45,834 nt of DNA, from positions 1 to 45,834 of the forward strand of contig CANGYP010000005.1 of the NCBI GenBank assembly GCA_947458235.1, read 5' to 3'. Source of the DNA: Alphaproteobacteria bacterium (GTDB taxonomy: Bacteria > Pseudomonadota > Alphaproteobacteria > JAJTHO01 > CANGYM01). Under the pieces are notes generated by a model. That model had not been told where the DNA came from. It did not search any database and worked only from the letters and a program-made list of their open reading frames with translations. Of this stretch, positions 1 to 7,977 are shown in pieces (within the stretch, counting starts at the first letter, position 1; each line of letters starts with the position of its first letter). Made by a program: the position numbers and the translations under genes.

Positions 1-36
1 CCCCGCCCCCCGCCCGCCCGCCCCCGGCCGCCCCCC
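1..36. other. C/G-only low-complexity contig edge, probable assembly or sequencing artefact
   Basis: First 36 nt consist only of C and G (ccccgccccccgcccgcccgcccccggccgcccccc), unlike anything else in the window; sits at coordinate 1. Confidence 0.6.
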
Positions 37-137
37 ACGACAAGGTTAGCTGCTTGAACGATGCTGCTTGCCCTATAAAGACACAACAATTCTCTCAAAA
101 AGCCCTCACTGCCTTATACCAAACCACAATCACGAAG

Positions 138-162
138 CCCCTCTCCCCGTCGGGGAGAGGGG
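138..162. repeat. REP-like palindromic unit, copy 1
   Basis: Perfect 11-bp inverted repeat CCCCTCTCCCC-gtc-GGGGAGAGGGG downstream of the FG-GAP gene. Confidence 0.6.
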
Positions 163-215
163 GCTGCAATAAGAATAATGTTCTGAAAAATAATGCAAAA
201 GACCCCCCTCCCTAA

Positions 216-239
216 CCCTCCCCCGCAAGCGGGAGAGGG
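216..239. repeat. REP-like palindromic unit, copy 2
   Basis: CCCTCCCCCGC-aa-GCGGGAGAGGG, 11-bp arms with one mismatch; spurious translation PLPNPPPQAGEG is typical of dispersed intergenic palindromes. Confidence 0.6.
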
Positions 240-292
240 AATTTTTTCAAAAATATGGGGGAATTTGTATGTTTTTGAAGTGAAGGGATTGT

Positions 293-1582
293 TCAGGGCT
301 CCCATGTCAGAATATGGGCAGCCCCTGTGGGGATGTTGGCACTTTGTCTCACAGGAACCCCCACCAAAACGTGATCTCCCGAAGCCCAGAGCGTTTGGGG
401 GAACATGTTTTGATAATCAGGATCCGTGCTGGAAAATTTTTCCCCGAACACCCAATCGGTATCAAAGCGTTCCTGATGATACCCATACACCACCCCGAAA
501 GGGGCACCAATAAATAGGCGATTGTTATTTAAAGCAACGGCCCCCCCAAAACGGCCCGGCCACGATGATTCTGGATTGTTTAATTTTTGACGCAATACCC
601 AAGCCTTCGTAGGTTCATCATAAACAAAAGAATACACGGTCCCTGTTTGTTTGACGGACACATCTTCATAGGCAGCCCCCACAATCAGGGCCTTGCCTTG
701 CATGGCCAGACTGCCCCCAAACTCTGTAAACACCTTATTCACATCAGGGCGCAGAACCTGTGTTTCTGTCCATAGGCCTTTAGCATTTTTTTTAAACACG
801 AACACTGCCCCAGATCCAGGGCCTGTTTTGCTATCTTGGGCATAAGCACCGACGGCAAGAAAATCCCCCGACGATGCCAGAACATTCCCGAACAGGGAGC
901 CAGCGTGCAGGGCTTTCGGGGCGAGAACATAGGCCTCTTGCCAAGAGACTCCCTCTTTTTGAAACACAGACACCGAACCAGAATCAATACCCCGAACATC
1001 GCTGAGATGGGATCCTATCGCCAGTGTGCGTTCATCCAGCCAGCGCACGGCGTTTCCAAAAAAATCCCCTGATTTTGGCTTTTCTGCAGTGATTTTGGCC
1101 AAAACCGCCCATGTGTTACGATCCAAAATATAAACAGCCCCTGTATTATACAGCTTTCCAGAGCTCTCTGCGGCTGCCCCAACGGCAATGTAAGTGGCGT
1201 TGGCATCCACCGCACTGCCAAACATGGAACGGGCTGATGGGGTGGGGGGCAGAATTTTTTTGGCTATTTCCCAGCTTTGTCCTTGATTTTGATACACATA
1301 CAATGCCCCCGCCCGATAGGCAGCATCACTATCCCATGGGGCCCCCACCATGGCTTGGGTGGCATCTGTCCACGTGCTGATCCCGAATACATCCTGCTGT
1401 TGGGCGGTGGAGGGCAAATCTGTAGTGGCCCTGACCTTTAAAGACGGCAGCACAGGGGCCTCTGTAGCCTGTGCTGGATATCCAAACCCCAAACACAGCA
1501 CCAAAACCAAAATCTCCAAACCCGCAACACCCAAGCAACGACAACGAACAATAAAACCGTCAGAAAAAGTACGCATCTTCAT
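293..1582 (-). CDS. FG-GAP/beta-propeller repeat secreted protein
   Basis: Repeated motifs such as MVGAPWDSDAAYRAGALYVYQ, AVGAAAESSGKLYNTGAVYIL, AIGSHLSDVRGIDSGSVSVFQ, IVGAAYEDVSVKQTGTVYSF; hydrophobic N-terminus consistent with signal peptide. Start is approximate; ORF is open to 1753. Confidence 0.75.
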   Translation of the reverse strand: MKMRTFSDGFIVRCRCLGVAGLEILVLVLCLGFGYPAQATEAPVLPSLKVRATTDLPSTAQQQDVFGISTWTDATQAMVGAPWDSDAAYRAGALYVYQNQGQSWEIAKKILPPTPSARSMFGSAVDANATYIAVGAAAESSGKLYNTGAVYILDRNTWAVLAKITAEKPKSGDFFGNAVRWLDERTLAIGSHLSDVRGIDSGSVSVFQKEGVSWQEAYVLAPKALHAGSLFGNVLASSGDFLAVGAYAQDSKTGPGSGAVFVFKKNAKGLWTETQVLRPDVNKVFTEFGGSLAMQGKALIVGAAYEDVSVKQTGTVYSFVYDEPTKAWVLRQKLNNPESSWPGRFGGAVALNNNRLFIGAPFGVVYGYHQERFDTDWVFGEKFSSTDPDYQNMFPQTLWASGDHVLVGVPVRQSANIPTGAAHILTWEP

Positions 1583-1763
1583 GGCCAAACGGATCTTTCC
1601 TAAATGGGGAGCGGCCTGCCAAAGGAGGGCCACTGTATCAATGGACATCAATGTCATGTCATTATGTATCAAATTGCCGCAAAAGGGCAAGGCTAAAAAA
1701 ATTTGTAAAAAGACTTGACGTTGCCCCGCCCCATATGCGCCAAATGGGGGCAACCTTAGCGAT

Positions 1764-1837
1764 GCGGGTGTAGCTCAATGGTAGAGTTCCAGCCTTCCAA
1801 GCTGGCTGTGAGGGTTCGATCCCCTTCACCCGCTCCA
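1764..1837 (+). tRNA. tRNA-Gly (anticodon TCC)
   Basis: gcgggtgtagctcaatggtagag...agccttccaagct...ggttcgatccccttcacccgctcca; cloverleaf arms and encoded CCA. Confidence 0.95.
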
Positions 1838-1847
1838 TGTTCATCAC

Positions 1848-1936
1848 GGGGATATGGCGGAACCGGTAGACGCAACGGACTTAAAATCCGTCGGTCCTTA
1901 CAGACCGTGCCAGTTCGACTCTGGCTATCCCCACCA
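1848..1936 (+). tRNA. tRNA-Leu (anticodon TAA)
   Basis: ggggatatggcggaaccggtagacgc...ggacttaaaatccg...long variable arm...ggttcgactctggctatccccacca analogue; acceptor ggggata/tatcccc plus ACCA. Confidence 0.95.
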
Positions 1937-2010
1937 GACCCTTGACTCTCCAGACCTTTGACTCTTGAGCAGGCACCTACTATCCGAAGCATTGCGCAGG
2001 GGATGGTTTT

Positions 2011-2853
2011 CTATTCCTGATCCAATCCCAGATCCACCGCCTGTGGGTTCATGGTGATGGTGCTGGTGGAGATGTAATCAACGCCAGTGCGGGCGTAATC
2101 GCTAAGTGTGTTGAGCGTGATCCCGCCAGAGGCTTCTGTGGAGGCTTTGCCCCCGATCAGGTCTAGGGCGATACGCAGCGTTTCGGGGGACATATTATCC
2201 AGCAACAGATGATCCACACCTGCATCCAGCGCAGTTTTGATATCCTCCATAGTATCACATTCGTAAATTAAGGACATATAGGGATGAGTTTGGCGCAAAT
2301 TGGCCACAGTTGCTGCCACATTTTGCACAAAACCGCGATGATTATCTTTAATCATAATCCCATCATACAGGCCCATGCGGTGGTTGAGGGCGCCCCCCCT
2401 ATGGGCGGCGTATTTGGATACGGCACGCAAACCAGGCCATGTTTTTCGGGTATCCATCAACTGAGCATGATACCCCTGAAGCGCATTGACATACTGGCGG
2501 GTGGTGGTGGCAATGCCGCAACTGACGTACAGGATGTTCAGCAGGATCCGCTCGTAGGTCAAAATATCACGAGCGGAGCCCGTCAAACATGCCAGCGATG
2601 TGCCTGCATCCACCATACTCCCCTCTTGAACATGGACGTGTACGGTGATGGCAGCGTGAACGTGGGCGATTAGGGGATCCAGCCACGGCAATCCTGCCAC
2701 AACCAAGGGGCATCGGGCCATCAGGTGGGCAGTCATCACTGCATCATTCGGCACACACCCCAGCGTTGTGACATCGCCCGATCCAATATCCTCCGCGACA
2801 GCCGCATCCATCAAGCGCCTAAGGTCTGGTAAGACAGAGGCAACGGTTATCAC
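2011..2853 (-). CDS. nadC: Nicotinate-nucleotide pyrophosphorylase (carboxylating)
   Basis: DTRKTWPGLRAVSKYAAHRGGALNHRMGLYDGIMIKDNH is the QPRTase signature; ASGGITLNTLSDYARTGVDYIS C-terminus. Confidence 0.95.
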   Translation of the reverse strand: MITVASVLPDLRRLMDAAVAEDIGSGDVTTLGCVPNDAVMTAHLMARCPLVVAGLPWLDPLIAHVHAAITVHVHVQEGSMVDAGTSLACLTGSARDILTYERILLNILYVSCGIATTTRQYVNALQGYHAQLMDTRKTWPGLRAVSKYAAHRGGALNHRMGLYDGIMIKDNHRGFVQNVAATVANLRQTHPYMSLIYECDTMEDIKTALDAGVDHLLLDNMSPETLRIALDLIGGKASTEASGGITLNTLSDYARTGVDYISTSTITMNPQAVDLGLDQE

Positions 2854-3689
2854 AGCGACAAAGCCTTCGCCAACGCATCAAATTTCACCCACTGATCCAG
2901 CAGGCGGGCCATGTCAGAAAGCTTCACCATGTTGGGCCCATCGCTGGGAGCGGTGTCGGGGTTTTCGTGGGTTTCCACGAACAGGCCAGCCACGCCCACA
3001 CTCAGGGCGGCACGGGCCAGAACAGGCACAAATTGACGCTGTCCGCCCGAGGTTTCCCCCTGTCCCCCAGGCTGTTGCACGGAATGGGTGGCATCAAAAA
3101 TCACGGGATACCCCGTCTGGGCCATAATGGGCAGGGCCCGCATATCAGAAATCAGGGTGTTATAGCCAAAACTGACCCCCCGTTCACACAGCATGATCTG
3201 ATGGTGGCCAAAGGATTCACATTTTTTGGCCACTTGGGCCATGTCCCACGGGGCGAGGAATTGGCCCTTTTTGATATTGATCGGTTTTTTTGTGGCACAG
3301 GCGGCCTGCAGCAGGTCCGTCTGACGGCACAAAAACGCGGGAATCTGAAGCACATCCGCCACACTGGCAACCTCCGCGCAGTGGTCTGGCAAATGCACAT
3401 CGGTGATGACGGGCAGGTTCAGGGTGGCCTTTAGCGTTTCCAGAATTGGCAGGCCCTTTTCCAGCCCCAAGCCTCTGGGGCTAGTGGCGCTGGTGCGATT
3501 GGCTTTGTCAAAGGAGGTTTTGTAAATCAGGGGAATGTTCCGCTGGACGCACAACTCTTTCAGGGTGCCCGCCACCATCTGGGCATGGTCTAGACTCTCC
3601 AGCGCACAGGGTCCCGCAATCAGGGCAAAGGGACGGGTGTTGCTGATGAAAATATCACCCACGGTGACGGTTTTGGGTTGGGGCGTCAT
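2850..3689 (-). CDS. kdsA: 3-deoxy-8-phosphooctulonate synthase
   Basis: LIAGPCALESLDHA, YKTSFDKANRTS, DVLQIPAFLCRQTDLL, FDATHSVQQPGG motifs; 4-bp overlaps with both neighbours. Confidence 0.95.
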   Translation of the reverse strand: MTPQPKTVTVGDIFISNTRPFALIAGPCALESLDHAQMVAGTLKELCVQRNIPLIYKTSFDKANRTSATSPRGLGLEKGLPILETLKATLNLPVITDVHLPDHCAEVASVADVLQIPAFLCRQTDLLQAACATKKPINIKKGQFLAPWDMAQVAKKCESFGHHQIMLCERGVSFGYNTLISDMRALPIMAQTGYPVIFDATHSVQQPGGQGETSGGQRQFVPVLARAALSVGVAGLFVETHENPDTAPSDGPNMVKLSDMARLLDQWVKFDALAKALSL

Positions 3690-5518
3690 AACGAAGCATC
3701 CTCGATTTTTACGCTAACGGTCAGGGTTTCTTTGCCGCCCCCTTTGAAAATGGTACCAGATGTGGGGGTGGCGTCCAGATAATTGCGACCGCAGGCCACG
3801 CGAATGTGGTCCTGACCCGCCATACAGCCGTTGGTGGGATCAAAGCCCCGCCATCCCACATAGGGCAAATACACCTCCGCCCAAGCGTGGGAGGCCTCGG
3901 ACTGGATTGTGTTTTCGTAATTCACGCCCGTATAAATGTACCCCATACGATACCGCGCAGGAATGCTAAGCAATCGGGCCAAACAAATGAACAGGTTGGC
4001 AAAATCCTGACAAACCCCACTGCGTGTGGTGTACACGTCAAAGGGCGTGGTGCTCAGCGATGTTGTGCCCTGAACGTATTTGTAATCGCGGTAAATGCTT
4101 AGGTTAATGTCTTTGAGAACATGCATCAAGTTGCCGTCATTGCGTTCCACAAAACTCATGGCGTAGGCGGTGAGTTCATCCAGCTGGGTTTCTGGCAATT
4201 CTTGGGGCAACAAATACGGCATCATCATTTGCCGCTGCCACGGCATCCACACCAGAGGAATCTGTGTCTGGCGCCGTGAGAGGGTATGATCGTCGGGGGG
4301 GGAGGCGTAAATTTTCACCCGACTCTGGCTTTCAATGGTTAAGGTGCTATAGGGTTTGTTAATGCTGTAATACAGGGACGCATTGCCAAAAACATCATCA
4401 TAACGAATCTCTTCCCCGTCGATGTTGGCAATGAATTTGGCGGTGACAACCTCTTGGAACGAATCCTCTACGGGGTGCAGACGAAAAACGTGGGTGCTGT
4501 GCTGCACGGGCTCTTCGTATTGATAGGTGGTGGTGTGTTTTAAATCATAGGCGCGGTACAACAGAGGCCGGCCCTCTTGGGTTTTGGTGATGGCCCGAAC
4601 GTTTAAAATGGATTCATGCCCCAACAAGGTCGGCGTTTGAAATTGGGGGACGGGACTGGGCGAGGGTGTTAACAAACGCTGCATCTGGTTATCGGGATGG
4701 GAATCCCACACCAGCATCCCGCGCCGTATGATGATCATTTGCCCAGGCTGCATTTGGGTCCATTCCCCTTGGGCAAAGGGAATGGTGCTGACAATCAGGG
4801 CCGTGCGATAGGTATCGCGGGGATCAGGAAACGACAACGCCGCCACATCCGAATCAAACCGCAGAGCATCCGACGGCGGACGCGTGCGGGTGTAGTACAT
4901 GCCATGCCCTGACCCCCGCCCATGGAAACACACCAAACTGACCCCATCCGTGATCATCATATCGGCCTCACCCAAGGGATCAAACTTGGCAAACCAGCCC
5001 AAGATCAATTCGGGGGGGCAATCCGACAGTTTTCTGGCTTTTTGATCCATGCCATCCGCAACAGTGGTGGATCGTGTTTCAAATAACCAGTTGAGAAACA
5101 AACAAAACGCCAATTCCGAATCCGTTTTTCCCACGGGTTCCAAAAAGCGGGATTTGTTGGTTTGCAGGGCTGATAGGGCCTCTTTGTCCAAATTGCCTTT
5201 ATGCATGAACAGCCAGTCTTTGCCAGCAAAACTGCGGGAAAAGGGCTGGGTTTCGTGATGGGTGTAGCCCTTGGCTGCCCCGCGCACCTTGCCCAAAAAC
5301 ACCGTAGAGCGAAAGGTGGACCAATCCGACATGGTATCCATCAAAATGTTGGTGTTGCGGGCCAGCGGGTCTTTCATCACCAAAGCTGCCTGATGATCGT
5401 TGGGATACCAGCTAAATCCCCACCCGTAGGGGTGGGTGCCCTGTTGATTGTCAGGAATTTTCAATTCTATGGATGGGGAGCTCAGCCCGTCCGTGCTGAT
5501 GGCCAGCAAGTCACTCAT
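3686..5518 (-). CDS. Fusion: class II glutamine amidotransferase-like (Ntn) domain + transglutaminase-like cysteine peptidase domain
   Basis: N-term MSDLLAIS...HPYGWGFSWYPND...FLGKVRGAAKG...FMHKGNLD resembles YafJ-type GATase; C-term TTRSGVCQDFANLFICLARLLSIPARYRMGYIYTG...SHAWAEVYLPYVGWRGFDPTNG carries the Cys-His-Asp triad of transglutaminase-like proteins. Confidence 0.85.
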   Translation of the reverse strand: MSDLLAISTDGLSSPSIELKIPDNQQGTHPYGWGFSWYPNDHQAALVMKDPLARNTNILMDTMSDWSTFRSTVFLGKVRGAAKGYTHHETQPFSRSFAGKDWLFMHKGNLDKEALSALQTNKSRFLEPVGKTDSELAFCLFLNWLFETRSTTVADGMDQKARKLSDCPPELILGWFAKFDPLGEADMMITDGVSLVCFHGRGSGHGMYYTRTRPPSDALRFDSDVAALSFPDPRDTYRTALIVSTIPFAQGEWTQMQPGQMIIIRRGMLVWDSHPDNQMQRLLTPSPSPVPQFQTPTLLGHESILNVRAITKTQEGRPLLYRAYDLKHTTTYQYEEPVQHSTHVFRLHPVEDSFQEVVTAKFIANIDGEEIRYDDVFGNASLYYSINKPYSTLTIESQSRVKIYASPPDDHTLSRRQTQIPLVWMPWQRQMMMPYLLPQELPETQLDELTAYAMSFVERNDGNLMHVLKDINLSIYRDYKYVQGTTSLSTTPFDVYTTRSGVCQDFANLFICLARLLSIPARYRMGYIYTGVNYENTIQSEASHAWAEVYLPYVGWRGFDPTNGCMAGQDHIRVACGRNYLDATPTSGTIFKGGGKETLTVSVKIEDASL

Positions 5519-5648
5519 GCAGGGGATCTTTCTTACTTAACGCGCACTATAACATGGCGCTAAGCATACCAATAGACCCATGGCAATGCAATCAGAAGGC
5601 GGGGCTGAAGGTAGAGGCTGGAAAAATCGTTTTGCTCCTGTATTTTTT

Positions 5649-5678
5649 TGTGTCAAATACCCCTAAAGGGTGTATAAT
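5649..5678 (+). promoter_or_regulatory. Putative sigma70-type promoter for the binding protein-ilvN-tyrA unit
   Basis: TTGTGT-N18-TATAAT upstream of ATG 5714; spacer contains CCC-TAAA-GGG inverted repeat. Confidence 0.4.
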
Positions 5679-5713
5679 AGCCCATCCCAAACACCAGTGG
5701 ATGTTGCCTTATC

Positions 5714-6511
5714 ATGAAAACGTTGTCCTATGTTTTGCTCGCCGTTTTGATCGTGGCTGGGGTTATGGCCTACATGCGGGGTCTGCCCTCTGCCCCATGG
5801 TCCGAGCCGCCAGTGGATCAAAAACAGCGCGTCATCCGTATTGGGACCGAGGCATTGTATCGTCCATTCAATTATTTTGACGATACGGGTCGCTTGACGG
5901 GATTTGACATTGATATTGCCCGCGCCATTTGTGAAACAGAGGGGTTAACCTGCTCATTTGTATCCCAAGATTGGGATGGCCTCATCCCCAGCTTGATTGC
6001 CAAAAAATTCGATGTGATCGCGGCCAGTCTGTCCATTACACCAGAACGCAAGAAAGCCGTAGCCTTCACCAATCGTTATTACCGCACCCCCATACGCTTT
6101 ATCACGGCCAAAAATCAAACATTGGTGATTTCGCCAGAGGGTCTGAAAGGCAAAAAAATCGGTGCCCAGCGGGCCACCACGGCCGCCATTTATCTGAATG
6201 CCAATTTTGCGGGCATTGCGGATATCAAATTGTACGACACGCAGCAAAATGGCTATTTGGATCTGAAAAGTGGACGACTGGATGCGATGCTATCGGATGC
6301 CATTATGGGGTGGTCATGGTTGTTGTCGGATGAGGGCAGGGGCTATGCCTTTCGCAGTGAGTCCATTTATGTGGATGAAGGTATAGGCTTCGCCATGCGT
6401 CAGGACGACCAAGCGTTGGTGAATGTGTTTAACCAAGGTCTGAATAAAATTCTTAGCAATGGTACCTATGATATGATTCGCCAGCGATACTTTCCCTTTG
6501 ATATTTATTGA
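5714..6511 (+). CDS. Amino-acid ABC transporter periplasmic substrate-binding protein (SBP family 3)
   Basis: VIRIGTEALYRPFNYFDDTGRLTGFDIDIARAICE...FDVIAASLSITPERKKAVAFTNRYYRTP; N-terminal hydrophobic signal. Confidence 0.9.
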   Translation: MKTLSYVLLAVLIVAGVMAYMRGLPSAPWSEPPVDQKQRVIRIGTEALYRPFNYFDDTGRLTGFDIDIARAICETEGLTCSFVSQDWDGLIPSLIAKKFDVIAASLSITPERKKAVAFTNRYYRTPIRFITAKNQTLVISPEGLKGKKIGAQRATTAAIYLNANFAGIADIKLYDTQQNGYLDLKSGRLDAMLSDAIMGWSWLLSDEGRGYAFRSESIYVDEGIGFAMRQDDQALVNVFNQGLNKILSNGTYDMIRQRYFPFDIY

Positions 6512-6524
6512 TTGTGATTGCATC

Positions 6525-7040
6525 ATGGTATCAGCCTTACCCCAAGAACGCAGTCATATCATCGCTGTTTTGGTGGATAATGAGCCGGGTGTTTTGGCCC
6601 GTGTGATCGGTCTGTTTTCAGGTCGTGGGTATAATATCGAAAGTTTGACGGTGTCTGTGGTGGATGTTGAGGCCATGCTGTCTCGCATTACGCTCGTCAC
6701 CCGCGGCACAGGCCAAATTATTGAGCAAATCAAGGCCCAGCTGTTCCGTATCGTGCCTGTGCATTCCGTTAAGGATCTCACAGAAAATGGCCCCGTTGTG
6801 GATCGGGAATTGGCTCTGATTAAGGTCCTGAATCAAGGGGAATCCCGTTTAGAGGCCATGCGTCTGGCAGATATTTTTCGGGCCCGAGTTGTGGATAGCA
6901 CGTTGCAATCTTTGATTTTCGAGGTTTCTGGGCGCACGGATAAAGTGGAGGCCTTTATTGATCTGATGATGCCCCTAGGGTGCATTGAAATTGCCCGCAC
7001 AGGCTGCGTTGCTATGGCACGCGGGGAATCCCCATTTTAA
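6525..7040 (+). CDS. ilvN: Acetolactate synthase small (regulatory) subunit
   Basis: SHIIAVLVDNEPGVLARVIGLFSGRGYNIESLTVSVVDVEAMLSRITLV ACT domain plus C-terminal domain; internal ATG at 6525 preferred. Confidence 0.93.
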   Translation: MVSALPQERSHIIAVLVDNEPGVLARVIGLFSGRGYNIESLTVSVVDVEAMLSRITLVTRGTGQIIEQIKAQLFRIVPVHSVKDLTENGPVVDRELALIKVLNQGESRLEAMRLADIFRARVVDSTLQSLIFEVSGRTDKVEAFIDLMMPLGCIEIARTGCVAMARGESPF

Positions 7041-7042
7041 TC

Positions 7043-7921
7043 ATGTTGCCTTTGCCCCGTCATGTTCATTTTGTGGGCTTTGGATTGATCGGCTCCTCTT
7101 TGGCGAGGGCCTTAAGGCGCCTGAATTCCACCATTCGCTTGACGGTTTATGATCACAATCCCGTTGTTCGCGGGACGATCGAAGACCTAGGGTTGGTTGA
7201 TCAGGTTGTGGCATCCCTGAACCCTGTGCCTGAAGGGACGGAGTTGCTGGTTTTGGCCGTTCCCATGTTGGCGTTTTCGGATATTTTAAAGACCTTGAAG
7301 CCTCCCCAAGGGACCATTCTGACGGATGTGGGATCTGTCAAAGGCACGGTTGAAGATGCTCTGCGTCTTTATGCCCCATCCTTGCTGCCCCGCTTTGTTT
7401 TGGGTCATCCCTTGGCGGGTACGGAACATAGCGGACCAGAACACGGGTTTGCGGAGCTTTTTCAGAAGCGCTGGTGCTTGCTTACCCCCCTTTCAGAAAC
7501 GGACCCCCACGCGTTGGGAATGGTGCAAAATGTCTGGGAAAGCGTCGGAGCCCGCGTGGATACCATGAGTGTGGCCCATCATGATCAGATTTTGGCCATG
7601 ACATCTCACATTCCCCATCTGATTGCCTTTACCATCGTGGATACCGCCGTGGCCTTAGGAGAGGATCTCTGTCAAGAGGTGGTGCAGTATGCGGCCAGTG
7701 GTTTTCGGGATTTTACCCGCATTGCGGCTTCGGACCCCACCATGTGGCGGGATATTTTTCTCAGCAATAAACAGGCTGTGTTATCCATGTTGGATCGCTT
7801 TACGGAGGATTTGGATCTGTTGAAAACCGCCATAGCTGAAGAGCAGGGAGACGTTTTGTTTAAAATCTTCACCAACGCCCGCCGCATTCGGCGTGATATT
7901 ATCACCGCAGGCCAAGCATAG
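7043..7921 (+). CDS. tyrA: Prephenate/arogenate dehydrogenase
   Basis: VHFVGFGLIGSSLARALRRL Rossmann motif, DVGSVKG, FVLGHPLAGTEHSGPEHG, SHIPHLIAFTIV. Confidence 0.9.
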   Translation: MLPLPRHVHFVGFGLIGSSLARALRRLNSTIRLTVYDHNPVVRGTIEDLGLVDQVVASLNPVPEGTELLVLAVPMLAFSDILKTLKPPQGTILTDVGSVKGTVEDALRLYAPSLLPRFVLGHPLAGTEHSGPEHGFAELFQKRWCLLTPLSETDPHALGMVQNVWESVGARVDTMSVAHHDQILAMTSHIPHLIAFTIVDTAVALGEDLCQEVVQYAASGFRDFTRIAASDPTMWRDIFLSNKQAVLSMLDRFTEDLDLLKTAIAEEQGDVLFKIFTNARRIRRDIITAGQA

Positions 7922-7977
7922 CATAGACACTGGATTGTCGGGGGTGCGCGCTTGTGAATCAACGGGGGGGGCCGAGG

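Noticed and set aside
114-305. 63-aa and 106-aa ORFs at the left edge
   Set aside because: Translations of the REP-like palindromes (SPACGGGLGRG / PLPNPPPQAGEG), not proteins.
1662-1992. Minus-strand ORFs 1662..1847 and 1756..1992 (MERVKGIEPSQPAWKAGTLPLSYTR; GAGEGDRTLTASLEGWNSTIELHPHR)
   Set aside because: Classic spurious translations antisense to tRNA-Gly and tRNA-Leu.
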